From Tetrapisispora phaffii CBS 4417 (lineage: Eukaryota > Ascomycota > Saccharomycetes > Saccharomycetales > Saccharomycetaceae), in the NCBI RefSeq assembly GCF_000236905.1, contig NC_016535.1, forward strand, positions 310,001-374,000: DNA of 64,000 nt, given 5' to 3'. The notes under the pieces are model-generated. The model worked only from the letters and a program-made list of their open reading frames with translations, did not search any database and had not been told where the DNA came from. Positions 9,887-21,000 of the stretch are shown in pieces. The number at the start of each line of letters is the position of its first letter. Position 1 is the stretch's first letter. A program made the translations under genes and the position numbers.

Positions 9887-12800
9887 TTAAATGAAAGCTG
9901 CAATTAATAAAACAATCAAACTTGATAGGTTTGATTTAATAATATTAGCTGAGTCTTCATACTGTGATATTATTTCTTGAGTTGAGTTTCCTGTTGAAAT
10001 AGAAGTAATCAAAGAAGTTTGGCCAAGAATCGATGAGACTTGATCTACACCCGGAGCTAATGTTACTCTCACAGTAGATGTAGTGGTCAAAGATTCAGTA
10101 TTACTTCCATATACTGTTGACGAAGTTAAACTTAAAATACTAGTAGGAACGCTTAAACTACTTTCTTTTATGCTGTTTAATGTAGAAAAGTCGGAAGATG
10201 AAGATGTTGTTTTCAAAGTACTTGATTGTTTGGATGTTGCAGATGTAGATGAAGTAGTTGTTTTCAAATCAGCTGCCAATGAAATTGTCTTTGAATTACT
10301 GTTTTTTAATGTCGTAGAATGTAAAGTAGCATTGTATCCTAGTTCTTGACTTAAGGTTGTAAAATCTGTGGCGCTAATAGTAGTATATGGGACAGAAGTT
10401 GTTTTTGTAGTTAAAGTATCATCAATAGTCGTGGTGATAACAGTGGCAGAATAAGCTGTGAAAGCAATTACCGAAGAAGTACTCTTCGATTTTACCAATG
10501 TACCGGAAGAAGAGATTGTGCTTACAGCATACCAACTAGTAAACTTTGTAACTTTACCAGAAATAGTAGATGTGATAACAGTATATCCTGAAACAGTGTC
10601 AGTTTGCTGTGATAAATCTTCTGCATCAATGTTCTTAGTATGACTAGTTGACTTTGATAATGGACAGGTAGTAATATAACTAGTTTTCATTCCATCAACA
10701 GTTTGAGTAACAACACTCAGTGAGACGTTGTCATTACTTGTACTCGATCTAGACGTAGTAGATATTGAACTAGTGTTAGCATAAATGGTCGAAACTGGAT
10801 AGAAAGTAGTATATGTTGTTAGGGAACCCTCAAATGTGGTAGTAATAACCGTTTGAGAGTATATAATATCATCAGATGTGGTTACTGCTGGGGAGGTTGC
10901 TGAAGATACAGAATAAATGCTAGAAGAGTTAGTAACTGTAGATGTTGTTTGACTTCTTGCATTAGCATCCACATTTTCAGTTTGAGATGGGTTCAGAGTC
11001 GAAATAGCGTAATAAGTGGTATAGGAAGATACAACTCCATCGATTGTGGTGGTTAATAAAGTGGCTACCATTTCAACATCAGAAGAAGTGATTATTTCTG
11101 GCGCAAAGGATGTAGAATTAGAATAAATTGCAACTTCAGTCGATTTGATTTCAGGAACACTGAAAGATGAAGTATTATCCGTGATATCACTTGATGATAA
11201 AGTAGAAACTGCTAGAAATGTAGTGAATGTTGTTACTTCGCCATTAATAGTTGTAGTTACAATTGTAGAAGTCAATTCTCCAGCAGCCTTTGCGTTTGTA
11301 GATGTTGAATCAAAGTTCGATGATAGTAATGATATGGTTAGAATACTTTCCGTTGAAGTTGTACTGGCACTTGATAAAGCAACACTGTATTCACTAGCTG
11401 ACGACAAAGTTTTAGTACTAGATATGGAAGAAGATTTGGAAGTGGTAGATAATTCAGCAATAGTAGAGGAGGGTGTGGCGGGCGTGGTGGATGAGGTGGA
11501 TGAAGAGGAAGAGGTGGAAGAGCGTGTACTAGCAGAGATAGTTGTCATAACAGAGGAGAAAGTTGTTGAATCTACGACAGTGGATGTCACAACTGAAGAA
11601 TACATAGAACATGAACCAGCAAGTGTTAATAGTTCAGCGTCGATTCCGATTGTTTGGATTGAACTCGTTGTTTCGTTTGCGCTCGATGACATAACAACAA
11701 TTTCAGAACTTGAAGGTGTGCTTTCATATGTAGAAAGGGATTCAGATACAGTTTCGATAATGTCATCAGATTCAGAAGTTTCATAGTTCTCACTACTTTC
11801 AGAGGTAGCAGCCTCAGAGGATCTAGATGATTCATATTCCTCAGTTAAAGTACCTTCATCTTCAGGAGAGGAAGATTGTTCGACACCATAGGAGGAGTAT
11901 TCAGAAACAGCATTGGATTGTTCAATAGAGTAAGATGATGCAACTTCAGTGTTTACAAAAGATTCCATAGATGAGGAGCTGGCATCATCTTCAATAAATG
12001 AGGTTTGTAAATCTAAAGAAGAAGTTTCATAGTCCAATGAGGTAATGTCTTCAACTGAATTATATGTAACTGAGCTTGAAACATTAGAATATAGATAAGA
12101 TGAAGGAATGTAATCAGATTCAGTCCCGGAAACTTCCGTACTATCTTTTGAGACAAAAACATTGGCCAGCGATCTTGAATGTAATTTGGATGGAATTACA
12201 AACATTTCATGTCTTTTTGATAATGAACGAGAAGATGTGTTTGCGAAAGTTACTAGATTGGTTATAGTTTCTGATTTTAATTTGTTTGAATAGAAATTCA
12301 TACGCAAGTATTTACCACCGCTGATATTGGTGCTAAATAAAACTCGAATTGTTGATTCATCAGAAAGATCACGGGCAGTAGTGAATGGAATAGATTTAAT
12401 TGGATTGTTAAAATTGTCAATTTCTATAACAATTTCAAATTCAGTGAGATCGGTATTGTATGTAAAATCACCGTTCTTTTCTGGCATGGCTTCGACAAAT
12501 AGTGAGTTGGACAAAGCAGAAACTGGGATATCAACAGTAAACCAGGCGGTGCTGTTTTCTTTGTAAATACCACCATTGCTAGAAAAAGCAGAGACATCCT
12601 TTGCTAAGTAATTAATCTCATTATTGAAAGAAGAACCTGTAGAGACGTCGAAGGTATATTCAATAGTTTGAGGGTGTTCAATAGCAGATTTAGATGAATT
12701 AGTTAATTGAACCAAAAAGTTAAATGAAGTAGTTAAATTAGCGGCATTTGAATCGGAGAAAGAAACAGTTAAAATATTAGACGAGTTGGATGTCACAGCA

Positions 12801-13066
12801 CCAATAACTTTGTCGTTGTGTAATAAATCGAAAGCAGATGGTAAGGCACCAAATTCAGTTGGTACAGTTAAATAAATATCATCTTTTTGACCTTTGCTTG
12901 CAAATAACTCGGCTTCAATCAAGAACCAATGGTTTACATCGGTACAGTTGTTTGTATTAGTATATTTGTCCATTAATTGAACATCGGAAAAGTATGCATT
13001 AGAGGCAGCAGAAGCCAGCGATAGTATCGATACAATATTAATTAACAAATATTGAATAGATATCAT
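9887..13066 (-). CDS. EGT2: GPI-anchored cell-wall protein for daughter separation
   Basis: Egt2 is a GPI-anchored wall protein made at the M/G1 boundary and needed for correct mother-daughter separation after cytokinesis. The 1059-residue product (about 1041 in S. cerevisiae) starts with a signal peptide (about residues 1-22, ending SLASAASN). A folded, N-glycosylation-rich domain runs to about residue 300, followed by a long Ser/Thr-rich stalk. The C-terminus is hydrophobic (NLSSLIVLLIAAFI), as expected of a GPI signal. The second half carries at least five or six degenerate repeats of the type VITTTxxGxxTxxTxxxxVSTI. The identification rests on architecture and on position between PFA3 and PEX6, as in S. 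cerevisiae (YNL327W). Another wall adhesin family is possible but less likely. Confidence 0.85.
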   Translation of the reverse strand: MISIQYLLINIVSILSLASAASNAYFSDVQLMDKYTNTNNCTDVNHWFLIEAELFASKGQKDDIYLTVPTEFGALPSAFDLLHNDKVIGAVTSNSSNILTVSFSDSNAANLTTSFNFLVQLTNSSKSAIEHPQTIEYTFDVSTGSSFNNEINYLAKDVSAFSSNGGIYKENSTAWFTVDIPVSALSNSLFVEAMPEKNGDFTYNTDLTEFEIVIEIDNFNNPIKSIPFTTARDLSDESTIRVLFSTNISGGKYLRMNFYSNKLKSETITNLVTFANTSSRSLSKRHEMFVIPSKLHSRSLANVFVSKDSTEVSGTESDYIPSSYLYSNVSSSVTYNSVEDITSLDYETSSLDLQTSFIEDDASSSSMESFVNTEVASSYSIEQSNAVSEYSSYGVEQSSSPEDEGTLTEEYESSRSSEAATSESSENYETSESDDIIETVSESLSTYESTPSSSEIVVMSSSANETTSSIQTIGIDAELLTLAGSCSMYSSVVTSTVVDSTTFSSVMTTISASTRSSTSSSSSTSSTTPATPSSTIAELSTTSKSSSISSTKTLSSASEYSVALSSASTTSTESILTISLLSSNFDSTSTNAKAAGELTSTIVTTTINGEVTTFTTFLAVSTLSSSDITDNTSSFSVPEIKSTEVAIYSNSTSFAPEIITSSDVEMVATLLTTTIDGVVSSYTTYYAISTLNPSQTENVDANARSQTTSTVTNSSSIYSVSSATSPAVTTSDDIIYSQTVITTTFEGSLTTYTTFYPVSTIYANTSSISTTSRSSTSNDNVSLSVVTQTVDGMKTSYITTCPLSKSTSHTKNIDAEDLSQQTDTVSGYTVITSTISGKVTKFTSWYAVSTISSSGTLVKSKSTSSVIAFTAYSATVITTTIDDTLTTKTTSVPYTTISATDFTTLSQELGYNATLHSTTLKNSNSKTISLAADLKTTTSSTSATSKQSSTLKTTSSSSDFSTLNSIKESSLSVPTSILSLTSSTVYGSNTESLTTTSTVRVTLAPGVDQVSSILGQTSLITSISTGNSTQEIISQYEDSANIIKSNLSSLIVLLIAAFI

Positions 13067-14417
13067 TGTGTCTTAGTATCTTATTTCAGAAACTTGTGAG
13101 GATAGAATATGATGTTTGGTGATTTGTGTTGTTGGTATTACTTTAATGATAACGAGCAGAAGAAGAATATAGTAAAAACCATATTTAGTGTCCACAAAAC
13201 AAAAAGGGAAATTACATCTCAACTTGAAGTCCTTTTATATCTCAGAAGTTCAGTTGAATGGACCCTTTGCAAAAATAAAAGGTCTGGTTTTAATGAATTT
13301 TTTAGTTATTTACTTCGAAACTAGCCATGATTAAAACCCAAAAACGTTGCTCGTTTCTAGCTCGTACGTTCCGATTTGTTCAATAACTAATTATATCAGG
13401 TTTAGCCATCTTGATTACATATCACCTTGCATTAATTGTAAGCTTTTCGAATAGTTTAAGTTACCTTATAAGATCAATTTCATTCTTATAACTCCATTGA
13501 CCAGTCTGCCCAATTACCTAAAACAGTAATTGCAATCTTACTGAAAACCCGCTTAATCATGGCCCGCCTTGCCCAATGAGGAAATTAGACATTCCTAGAT
13601 TCCTAAAATGGCAATAATCACCGAACCAAGAGCTGGTTTTTTCCCAAAATGGCGCTCACATAGCCGGATTAGTTCCAAAAAAATGAAATGGCTAGTTATA
13701 AAATCGGTAGAGATTACATTAATAATGGACATACACAACAATAGAAAGAGTAATAATGGTTCTGAAGAAGGATGCTCGAGAAATTGGACTTGGCGGTTCG
13801 AAATTAAATTAGTGTCCAAATATCTAGGACTTATTTTTGACCAACTACTCATGAAATTATGGAAAACGCCTTCATCTGAAGTGAGCAATGTTGCGTTCGG
13901 TTATGGGACTGTCGGATCGAGAGCAGACTTATACATTTGTAATGGCCATTGTAAGTGTGTTCGAAAGACAATGTCCCCGTTTTTAGGGTGGTGATAATTA
14001 ATTTCTAGACCCTTAGCACAACTGTTAACATGTCTTGCCAAGTGATTAATTTCGAATTTATTCCGGTTAAAATCTTATCAATGTCGAAGCAGGATCGAGA
14101 TGTTTTCAAAAAAGGACATTACAATTGACTTCGTTTCCGTTATTAACACATCCTATGTGATGGTGAACTGAAAATGGTACCCTCCTGTGATCTACAGAAG
14201 TTGTAACCTATATAGAGCTTATATTTTTCACGGTGACGTTGAGCTTTTGGTTCCATTGTCTACGCTCTGAAAAATAAAAATTACACAAGGAATAAGGGGC
14301 AATGTTTAAAAATTATCATGTCTTTCAGTTGAAGGGAGTCTTGGAGTTTTTTAATCTTAATCTTGAATGCAGCATTTGAAAATGACAACATCACATACAC
14401 GATAATAGTGAAGATAA
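13067..14417. other. Divergent EGT2/PEX6 intergenic region
   Basis: This 1351 bp gap is where S. cerevisiae has MDJ2 (YNL328C). I looked for a J-domain HPD motif and found none. Overlapping short ORFs at 13595-13994 (97 codons on minus, 128 on plus) resemble nothing I know and are probably chance. The interval has a motif cluster at 13602-13652, listed separately. Confidence 0.6.
13602..13652. promoter_or_regulatory. Mcm1-like and Swi5/Ace2-like motif cluster before EGT2
   Basis: Within 51 bp are CCTAAAATGG (13602-13611) and CCCAAAATGG (13643-13652), both fitting the Mcm1 pattern CC-Y-WWW-NN-GG, with GCTGGT (13632-13637, core of the Swi5/Ace2 site CCAGC) between them. The cluster is about 540-590 bp upstream of EGT2, a known Swi5/Ace2 target in S. 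cerevisiae. Seen by eye only. Confidence 0.35.
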
Positions 14418-17400
14418 ATGAGTAACTTACAATTTCAAGATGGTAGCTTTATTCGAGTCATCTTCGATCACAAACAGACTTCTAGGGGATTTGAAATTTC
14501 AGCAGATCTACAATTGCTTTGGGATGAATTTAAAAGTCGGACTGATAAAGAAAGATATGCTAAAGTCACTATTCCAAGATATAATAATCGTAAACCTTTG
14601 GTAAAAATAGGAAACTGTGTGGTTAACGAAGCTTTACCCATTGGCACCGTTTCATTATCGGCCTCTCTTTATAACGTTTCTCTATATGTTCCACAAATAA
14701 CTGTTTGCAAGTTTAAACCGGTATCTTCACCACAAACTTTAGAATCTATTACATTCCTATTGAATAGCGAACTTTATGATAAGGTTATTGGTTCACTCAC
14801 AAAATCTGAGGTTATAGAGTTTGTTTTACGGAAATTTAATATACTTGTTGGGACTACTCCTCTAGAAAATGAAGAGAACCTTTCTAAGTGTATCTGCAAA
14901 GTTATAAATACACGACCATGTAACATAGGATTAATAAACCTTGACGAAACACAAATATCGATAGTAAGAGATGATAGTGGACTATTGCAAGATTCCATGA
15001 TTTCAACTGTGATTAAAATTCCAAAATCGACAGTTTCTTTAAAATGTTTGAAGTATCCGGTTGCAAAGGAGCTATTGCCAGGTTTTTTAGAACCAGATGA
15101 AAACTTAACTACTGATGAAGATGATGACTTATATGCATTTGCAGGATTTAAATTATTTGAAGAAGCTGGAATAACAGATGGTAGTCGTGTTACTGTATAC
15201 AATGACCATCACTCGATGATCTTAAAATTATTTGTTCTTCGACAACCAAATAATTTATTGCAGTCTACATTATACGTTCATCCAAGAGTATTTGCAAACT
15301 TTCAGATATCCACATATGTCAATATTTTGAAGTACAGTTTAGATAGAAAACACATACCTGTAGCGACATCAGTATCGATCGCTAGAGTAGGTAATTATAT
15401 TCAGACCCAAAGAAAGTACGAGGAAATTATATTATCAAATTTGAAACATTACTTAACTAGTAAGATTAGGATATTAAGAAAAGATGAACTGATCCCAATA
15501 GCATTTGACTCCAAATATACACCATTACTGATACCTGAATTAGATAATAACATAACGGGAAAGTACTATGATAAATTAGTTTGGTTTTCCATTGAAAGTA
15601 TTAGCTTTCAAGAAAATGGAGATATTGGTAATTTGGATTCTGATCAAAGATTATTTACTATTGACCCTCTGAAAACAAAACTTGTGACAGAGAATATAGT
15701 TTCTAAAAATCCTTTAATTATCAATAATGAAAGTTATATTTCATACTTTGGGTTAAATTCAAACTTCAAATATGACTATAATATTTTTACTTATGCTAAT
15801 AAACTAAAAGACATTTTAAATGTCTCACAAAACTGTATTGAACGTAAATTGGCTATTAATACTAAAATTTTACTTTATTCATTGACACCTGGTACCGGTA
15901 AGTCAACATTGGTCAATTCGTTAGCATTAGATTTGGGGTTTGAATTACTAGAAATGGACTGTATGAATCTCATTAATTCAAATTTGGTTGGCTCCTTGAG
16001 TTCAGTTTCTAAAACTGTTGGGTTTTTAAAAGCAAAATTCGAATCATTTTTGAATTATTCATTGCCTGCAATAATTTTTTTGACACATATTGATATTTTA
16101 CTACAAAAAGGTGATCCAAATCAAGAATCACAAAGCGCTAATGCATATCAGATTATGGATATAGAATTTTCATCTCTTTTGAATATATTGCAGAAACAAT
16201 TTCCATCGACAATATTTATCTTCTCGACAAATTCTTTAGATTCTTTACCTAGAAATTTTATTTCAAAAATTAATTTTGAAATAGAGGTACAGGTTCCTCA
16301 AGAATCTGAGAGAAGAGAGATTTTTAAATGGTATTTATCCTCTGATCAAATTAATAAAATAAAATTGGAGGAACTTGAATTTAAGGTTAGTAATAATCTG
16401 AATTTAAATAATATTGCACTAAAATCCGCAGGCCTTCTTCCCGCTGATCTAAAATATGTTATTGACAACTCTAAACACCGTGCGTTTGAAAGATTTACTT
16501 CATCAGTGAGAGACGATTGTGTGCTCATTGATGTAAATGATATCGATTCTGCCATTAATGATGTCCGTGGTGAATATGCAGTTTCCATAGGTGCACCAAA
16601 AATACCTAAAGTTACTTGGGATGATATTGGTGGAGTTGATATGGTTAAGGGAGAAATTATGGATACTATTGATATGCCTATGAAATACCCAGAATTATTT
16701 GCGTCAGGAATGAAAAAGAGGAGTGGTATCTTATTTTATGGGCCCCCAGGCACCGGTAAAACATTAATGGCCAAAGCTATTGCCACCAATTTTTCATTGA
16801 ATTTTTTTAGTGTCAAAGGTCCAGAGCTTCTTAACATGTATATAGGTGAATCAGAAGCAAACGTGAGAAGAGTTTTTCAGAAGGCCAGGGATGCAAAACC
16901 TTGCGTAATATTTTTTGATGAGTTAGATTCAGTAGCACCAAAAAGAGGAAACCAAGGTGATTCAGGAGGCGTGATGGATAGAATTGTCTCACAGTTATTA
17001 GCAGAATTGGATGGAATGGGAACTAATGGTGATGGTGTCTACGTGATTGGAGCAACAAATAGACCAGATTTATTGGACGAGGCATTACTAAGACCAGGGA
17101 GATTTGATAAGTTATTATATCTTGGAATCCCAGACACAAATGAAAAACAACTAAATATATTACAAGCTTTAACTAGAACATTCAAATTAAGTTCAGAATG
17201 TGACTTGAAGAAAATAGCAGAACTTTCGCCATTCAATTATTCAGGTGCTGATTTTTATGGGCTTTGTTCTGATGCAATGTTAAATGCTATGACAAGAACA
17301 GCTTCTGAAGTTGATAAAAAATTAGATCAATACAACGCAGTGAATGTGGAAAAAATATCCTTACGATATTGGTTTGATAATATTGCTCAAGAAGAAGATC

Positions 17401-17516
17401 TAGAGGTCGTTGTTAAATTAAGTGATTTTGTTAAGGCGCAAAGACAACTAGTCCCAAGTGTTTCGGAAGAAGAGTTAAAGCATTATGTAAGAGTAAAAGC
17501 CCAGTTTGAAAGCTGA
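14418..17516 (+). CDS. PEX6: Peroxin-6, AAA+ ATPase of peroxisomal import
   Basis: Pex6 forms a heterohexameric double-ring AAA+ motor with Pex1. Anchored by Pex15, it extracts ubiquitinated Pex5 from the peroxisomal membrane so the receptor can recycle. The 1032-residue length matches the yeast protein (1030). N-terminal domains occupy about residues 1-450. The first ATPase module has a Walker A (PGTGKST, about residue 490) but a degenerate Walker B (IIFLTHIDIL, no DE pair). The second module is intact, with GPPGTGKT at about 774-781, Walker B VIFFDELDS and the GATNRPDLLDEALLRPGRFD block. This active-D2, weak-D1 pattern is usual for Pex6. It lies tandem to CTR9, 532 bp upstream. Confidence 0.97.
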   Translation: MSNLQFQDGSFIRVIFDHKQTSRGFEISADLQLLWDEFKSRTDKERYAKVTIPRYNNRKPLVKIGNCVVNEALPIGTVSLSASLYNVSLYVPQITVCKFKPVSSPQTLESITFLLNSELYDKVIGSLTKSEVIEFVLRKFNILVGTTPLENEENLSKCICKVINTRPCNIGLINLDETQISIVRDDSGLLQDSMISTVIKIPKSTVSLKCLKYPVAKELLPGFLEPDENLTTDEDDDLYAFAGFKLFEEAGITDGSRVTVYNDHHSMILKLFVLRQPNNLLQSTLYVHPRVFANFQISTYVNILKYSLDRKHIPVATSVSIARVGNYIQTQRKYEEIILSNLKHYLTSKIRILRKDELIPIAFDSKYTPLLIPELDNNITGKYYDKLVWFSIESISFQENGDIGNLDSDQRLFTIDPLKTKLVTENIVSKNPLIINNESYISYFGLNSNFKYDYNIFTYANKLKDILNVSQNCIERKLAINTKILLYSLTPGTGKSTLVNSLALDLGFELLEMDCMNLINSNLVGSLSSVSKTVGFLKAKFESFLNYSLPAIIFLTHIDILLQKGDPNQESQSANAYQIMDIEFSSLLNILQKQFPSTIFIFSTNSLDSLPRNFISKINFEIEVQVPQESERREIFKWYLSSDQINKIKLEELEFKVSNNLNLNNIALKSAGLLPADLKYVIDNSKHRAFERFTSSVRDDCVLIDVNDIDSAINDVRGEYAVSIGAPKIPKVTWDDIGGVDMVKGEIMDTIDMPMKYPELFASGMKKRSGILFYGPPGTGKTLMAKAIATNFSLNFFSVKGPELLNMYIGESEANVRRVFQKARDAKPCVIFFDELDSVAPKRGNQGDSGGVMDRIVSQLLAELDGMGTNGDGVYVIGATNRPDLLDEALLRPGRFDKLLYLGIPDTNEKQLNILQALTRTFKLSSECDLKKIAELSPFNYSGADFYGLCSDAMLNAMTRTASEVDKKLDQYNAVNVEKISLRYWFDNIAQEEDLEVVVKLSDFVKAQRQLVPSVSEEELKHYVRVKAQFES

Positions 17517-18048
17517 GTTTCTGAATACTCGATTTGTTTGTCCCAAAAAATAAGAACAAACTAATTAATTAGTATATGCATGTATTGTATAATTAAGAAA
17601 AGCTTCGATGTCCTTTTTTTAACATGGTTTAGACATCTAGTATTAGTAACTGCTAGTCGCCATTGACAATAAAATATACCAATTTGTTCATTAGTTAGTT
17701 GGTTTAGCTGTTTATTGGATGATCGTTTTATAAGACATAACTGGTAAGTAAATGGTTGAGATTTTATATTATTGTTATTGTTACCCGGTCGATATATTTG
17801 TCGAAGAAATTTCAATTTTGGAAATTTTGAAGAGAAAACATAAGATGTAAATTTAATTTAATACCTAATAAATGTGAGATTTATACATTAACAACATTAA
17901 CTGATCATATTGTAATGATATTCAATACAATTGTATATTGTAAACGTGTTTAGTTACCTATTAGTAGATTGTGTAAAGCTGATCAAGTATTTAGGCACGC
18001 TTTAACTTTGTGTGATACTACGCTAAAGCCATTTCAACAAAATAAAAT
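17517..18048. other. PEX6-CTR9 intergenic region
   Basis: A 532 bp AT-rich tandem gap comprising the PEX6 3' end and CTR9 promoter. Its only clear element is a Reb1-type site at 17781-17788. No gene seen. Confidence 0.7.
17781..17788. promoter_or_regulatory. Reb1-type site upstream of CTR9
   Basis: TTACCCGG is the full Reb1 consensus. It lies about 260 bp before the CTR9 start and could set a nucleosome-free region or terminate PEX6 read-through transcription. Confidence 0.55.
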
Positions 18049-21000
18049 ATGGAAAGCGAGTCTTTAACTAGTTATCCTAGCATGCAATGGAGCACTGCTT
18101 TGGATATTCCATTAAAGGCTTCAGAAGAAGTTGTCAGCATTGATTTAGAAACGGATTTACCTGATGATCCGTCTGATTTAAGAACGCTTTTGGTGGAGGA
18201 AAGCTCTGACAAAGAGCATTGGTTAACTATTGCTCTAGCTTATTGTCATCAAGGTAAAGTTACAGATGGTATTAAACTAATTGAAATGGCTCTAGAAGCA
18301 TTCCGTAATACTGACAAGGCTCCATTACATACATTTTTAACTTGGGCTCATTTGGATTTAGCTAAAGGAACTTTTACCAACTCCGAGGCAAAGCAATATG
18401 AATTGAATCAAGCAGAATATCATCTGAAAGAAGCAATCAATTATGATCCATCTACTGTTAGTAATATGTTGGCAACCATTGATTTATACTATCAAAGGGG
18501 TCAATATGATAAAGCCTTAGAGACATCTGATATTTTTATTAAGGGCATTGCGGCTGAAGATCGTAGAAATGGCAGAACCACTAAGACAAACTGTCTATTT
18601 CTACTTTTAAGAGCTAAAATTCTCTACCAAAAGAAAAACTATTCTGCTAGTTTAAGGTTTTTCCAAGAATTATTGGTATTAAATCCGGTTTTAAAGCCAG
18701 ATCCACGTATTGGTATTGGTATGTGCTTTTGGCAGTTGAAAGATCATAGCATGGCAGTCAAATCGTGGTCAAGAGCTAAAGAAATTGATCCTGAAAATAA
18801 AACAGCAAGCATTCTTGTTTTATTAGGTGACTTTCATAACTCGTTAACTAACTCAGAAAATGATGAGCAATTCAAAAAGCAGTATTCAGAAGCAATTCTA
18901 AATTTAGAGAATTTGTATTCTGGTAATAAATCAAACCCAGTTATACTGACCCTTTTACAAAGTTACTTTTACTTTAAGGGTGAGTATCAATCTGTTATAG
19001 ACATTTACGAAAAAAAAATAATGGGTATGTCCAGTATAACTGCTAACACTATATTATCAGAAGCTTCATTCTGGTGTGCTAGAAGTTATTATGCATTGAA
19101 TGACTACCGTAAAGCCTTCACAATGTTCCAAGAGAGTTTAAAGAAAAGTGAAGATAACTTATTATCCAAGTTTGGATTGGGTCAAACTCAAATTAAAAAT
19201 GATTTATTAGAAGAAGGTATTTTAACTTTTGAAAACATATACAAAAGTCATGAAAACATTCAAGAATTAAATTACATTTTGGGTTTATTATATGCTAGAA
19301 AATGTTTAGATACTAAGACTGAGTACAGTCATAAAGAACATACTAAGCTTATATCGAAAGCAGTTCAATTTTTGGAAAAATATATTAGTTTGACAACATC
19401 AAAGAAGAATCAACTTGTTATTCCAAAGGCATTTTTGATTCTTTCTCAGCTATATGAGTTACAAGTGCAATATAAGCAAGCTTTAGACATTTTATGCAGA
19501 TACTTAGATGATCTTAAAATCTCTAACGAAAAAAACATTCCTATTGAGTTATTAAATAATATTGGTTGTTTTTATTTTATTACAGGACAAAAAGAAAAGT
19601 CTCTTGAGTTTTTTAATATGGCCAAAGAGAAATTAGATCTTGCTGGAAATGATGATTCACTTGAAATTACACTACAATACAATATCGCTAGGTCATCGGA
19701 AGAGGATCTCGCAGCAACAAATATTGTTTATAGTGATATTTTAAGTAAACATCCTAGTTATGTTCACTTAAAGGTTAGATATCTATTCACAAAGTTCCTT
19801 CAAAATAAGAACTCACAATCTGATGAAATAGAGAAGGAAGTTAACGATTTATTACAAAGAAACCCTGCTGACTTGGAAGTACGTGCATTGTACACATGGT
19901 TTATGAAAAATGGTTTGAAAAATAGCAATAATATCGACGAAGCAAAGTACAAAGAATATAGAAATTCTGAAATCAGTACGAGTAAAGACACGTTAACCAA
20001 GTATAATTCTCATGACTTATATGCACTAATATCTCTTGGTAACTTTTACTGTGTCATGGCAAAAGAAAATAAGAAAACGCCAGCTAAATGTGAACAATCA
20101 TATTTAAAGGGTATTCAACTATATCAAAAAGCTCTTCAAATTGATCCATATAACATTTTCGCTGCCCAAGGTATTGCAATAATCTTCGCAGAAAGTAAAA
20201 GATTAGGTGCTGCTCTAGAAATTTGGAGAAAAATAAGAGATTCTCTAGATACTGAAGATGTTCATATGAACATATCTCATTGTTTACTTGAAATGCGTGA
20301 ATATGTTAAGGCTATCGAAGGTTATGAGCTAATTTTGAAGAAATTTCCAAATTACAGCAAACTGGCTAAGGTTTATAATCTTTTAGGTAAGACTTGGTAC
20401 GAAAGAGGTAATAAAGAAAATTCTTTGAGTTGTTATAAAAAGGCCTTACAAAACGCAGAAACGTCTCTAAAATTGGAGATTGAAAGTTCAAATGATCTTG
20501 AAAATAGTCCAAAAATTGCGAGTTATAAATTCAATACCGTTTTATTACATTTCCAAATTGCAGAAGTTGTCAGAAGATCAGGAAGTAAAGATCGTACTGT
20601 TGAAGATATTTCATCAGCTTTGACTGGTTTAGAAAATGCATTAGTCCTCTTGAAAGAACTAAAAGATAAAAGTTACAAATTTATCGTTAAAGATGAAATT
20701 GAGCAACGTATTCAACTTGGTGAGACTACAATGAAGAATGCACTACAACGTAGTTTGAAAGAGCAAGAAGAGTACGAACTGCAACAGACTGGCAGATTAG
20801 AACAAGCCCGTAAGTTAATAGAAGAAAATGAATTAAAGGAGAAGAATCGTATTGAAAAAGAAAAAGAATTAGAACAAATGAAGATAGCTAAACAAAAGGA
20901 AGAATTTGCCAAGTTACAAGAAGAAGCTCAAAAAATAATCCAAGAGCGTGACTTAGCAATCGTTGAAGAATCAGACAATGACAAAGATTTAAATTCTGCA

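Noticed and set aside
13595..13994. Overlapping ORFs of 97 and 128 codons at the position of MDJ2
   Set aside because: No J-domain HPD motif or mitochondrial membrane anchor; the translations resemble no family known to me.
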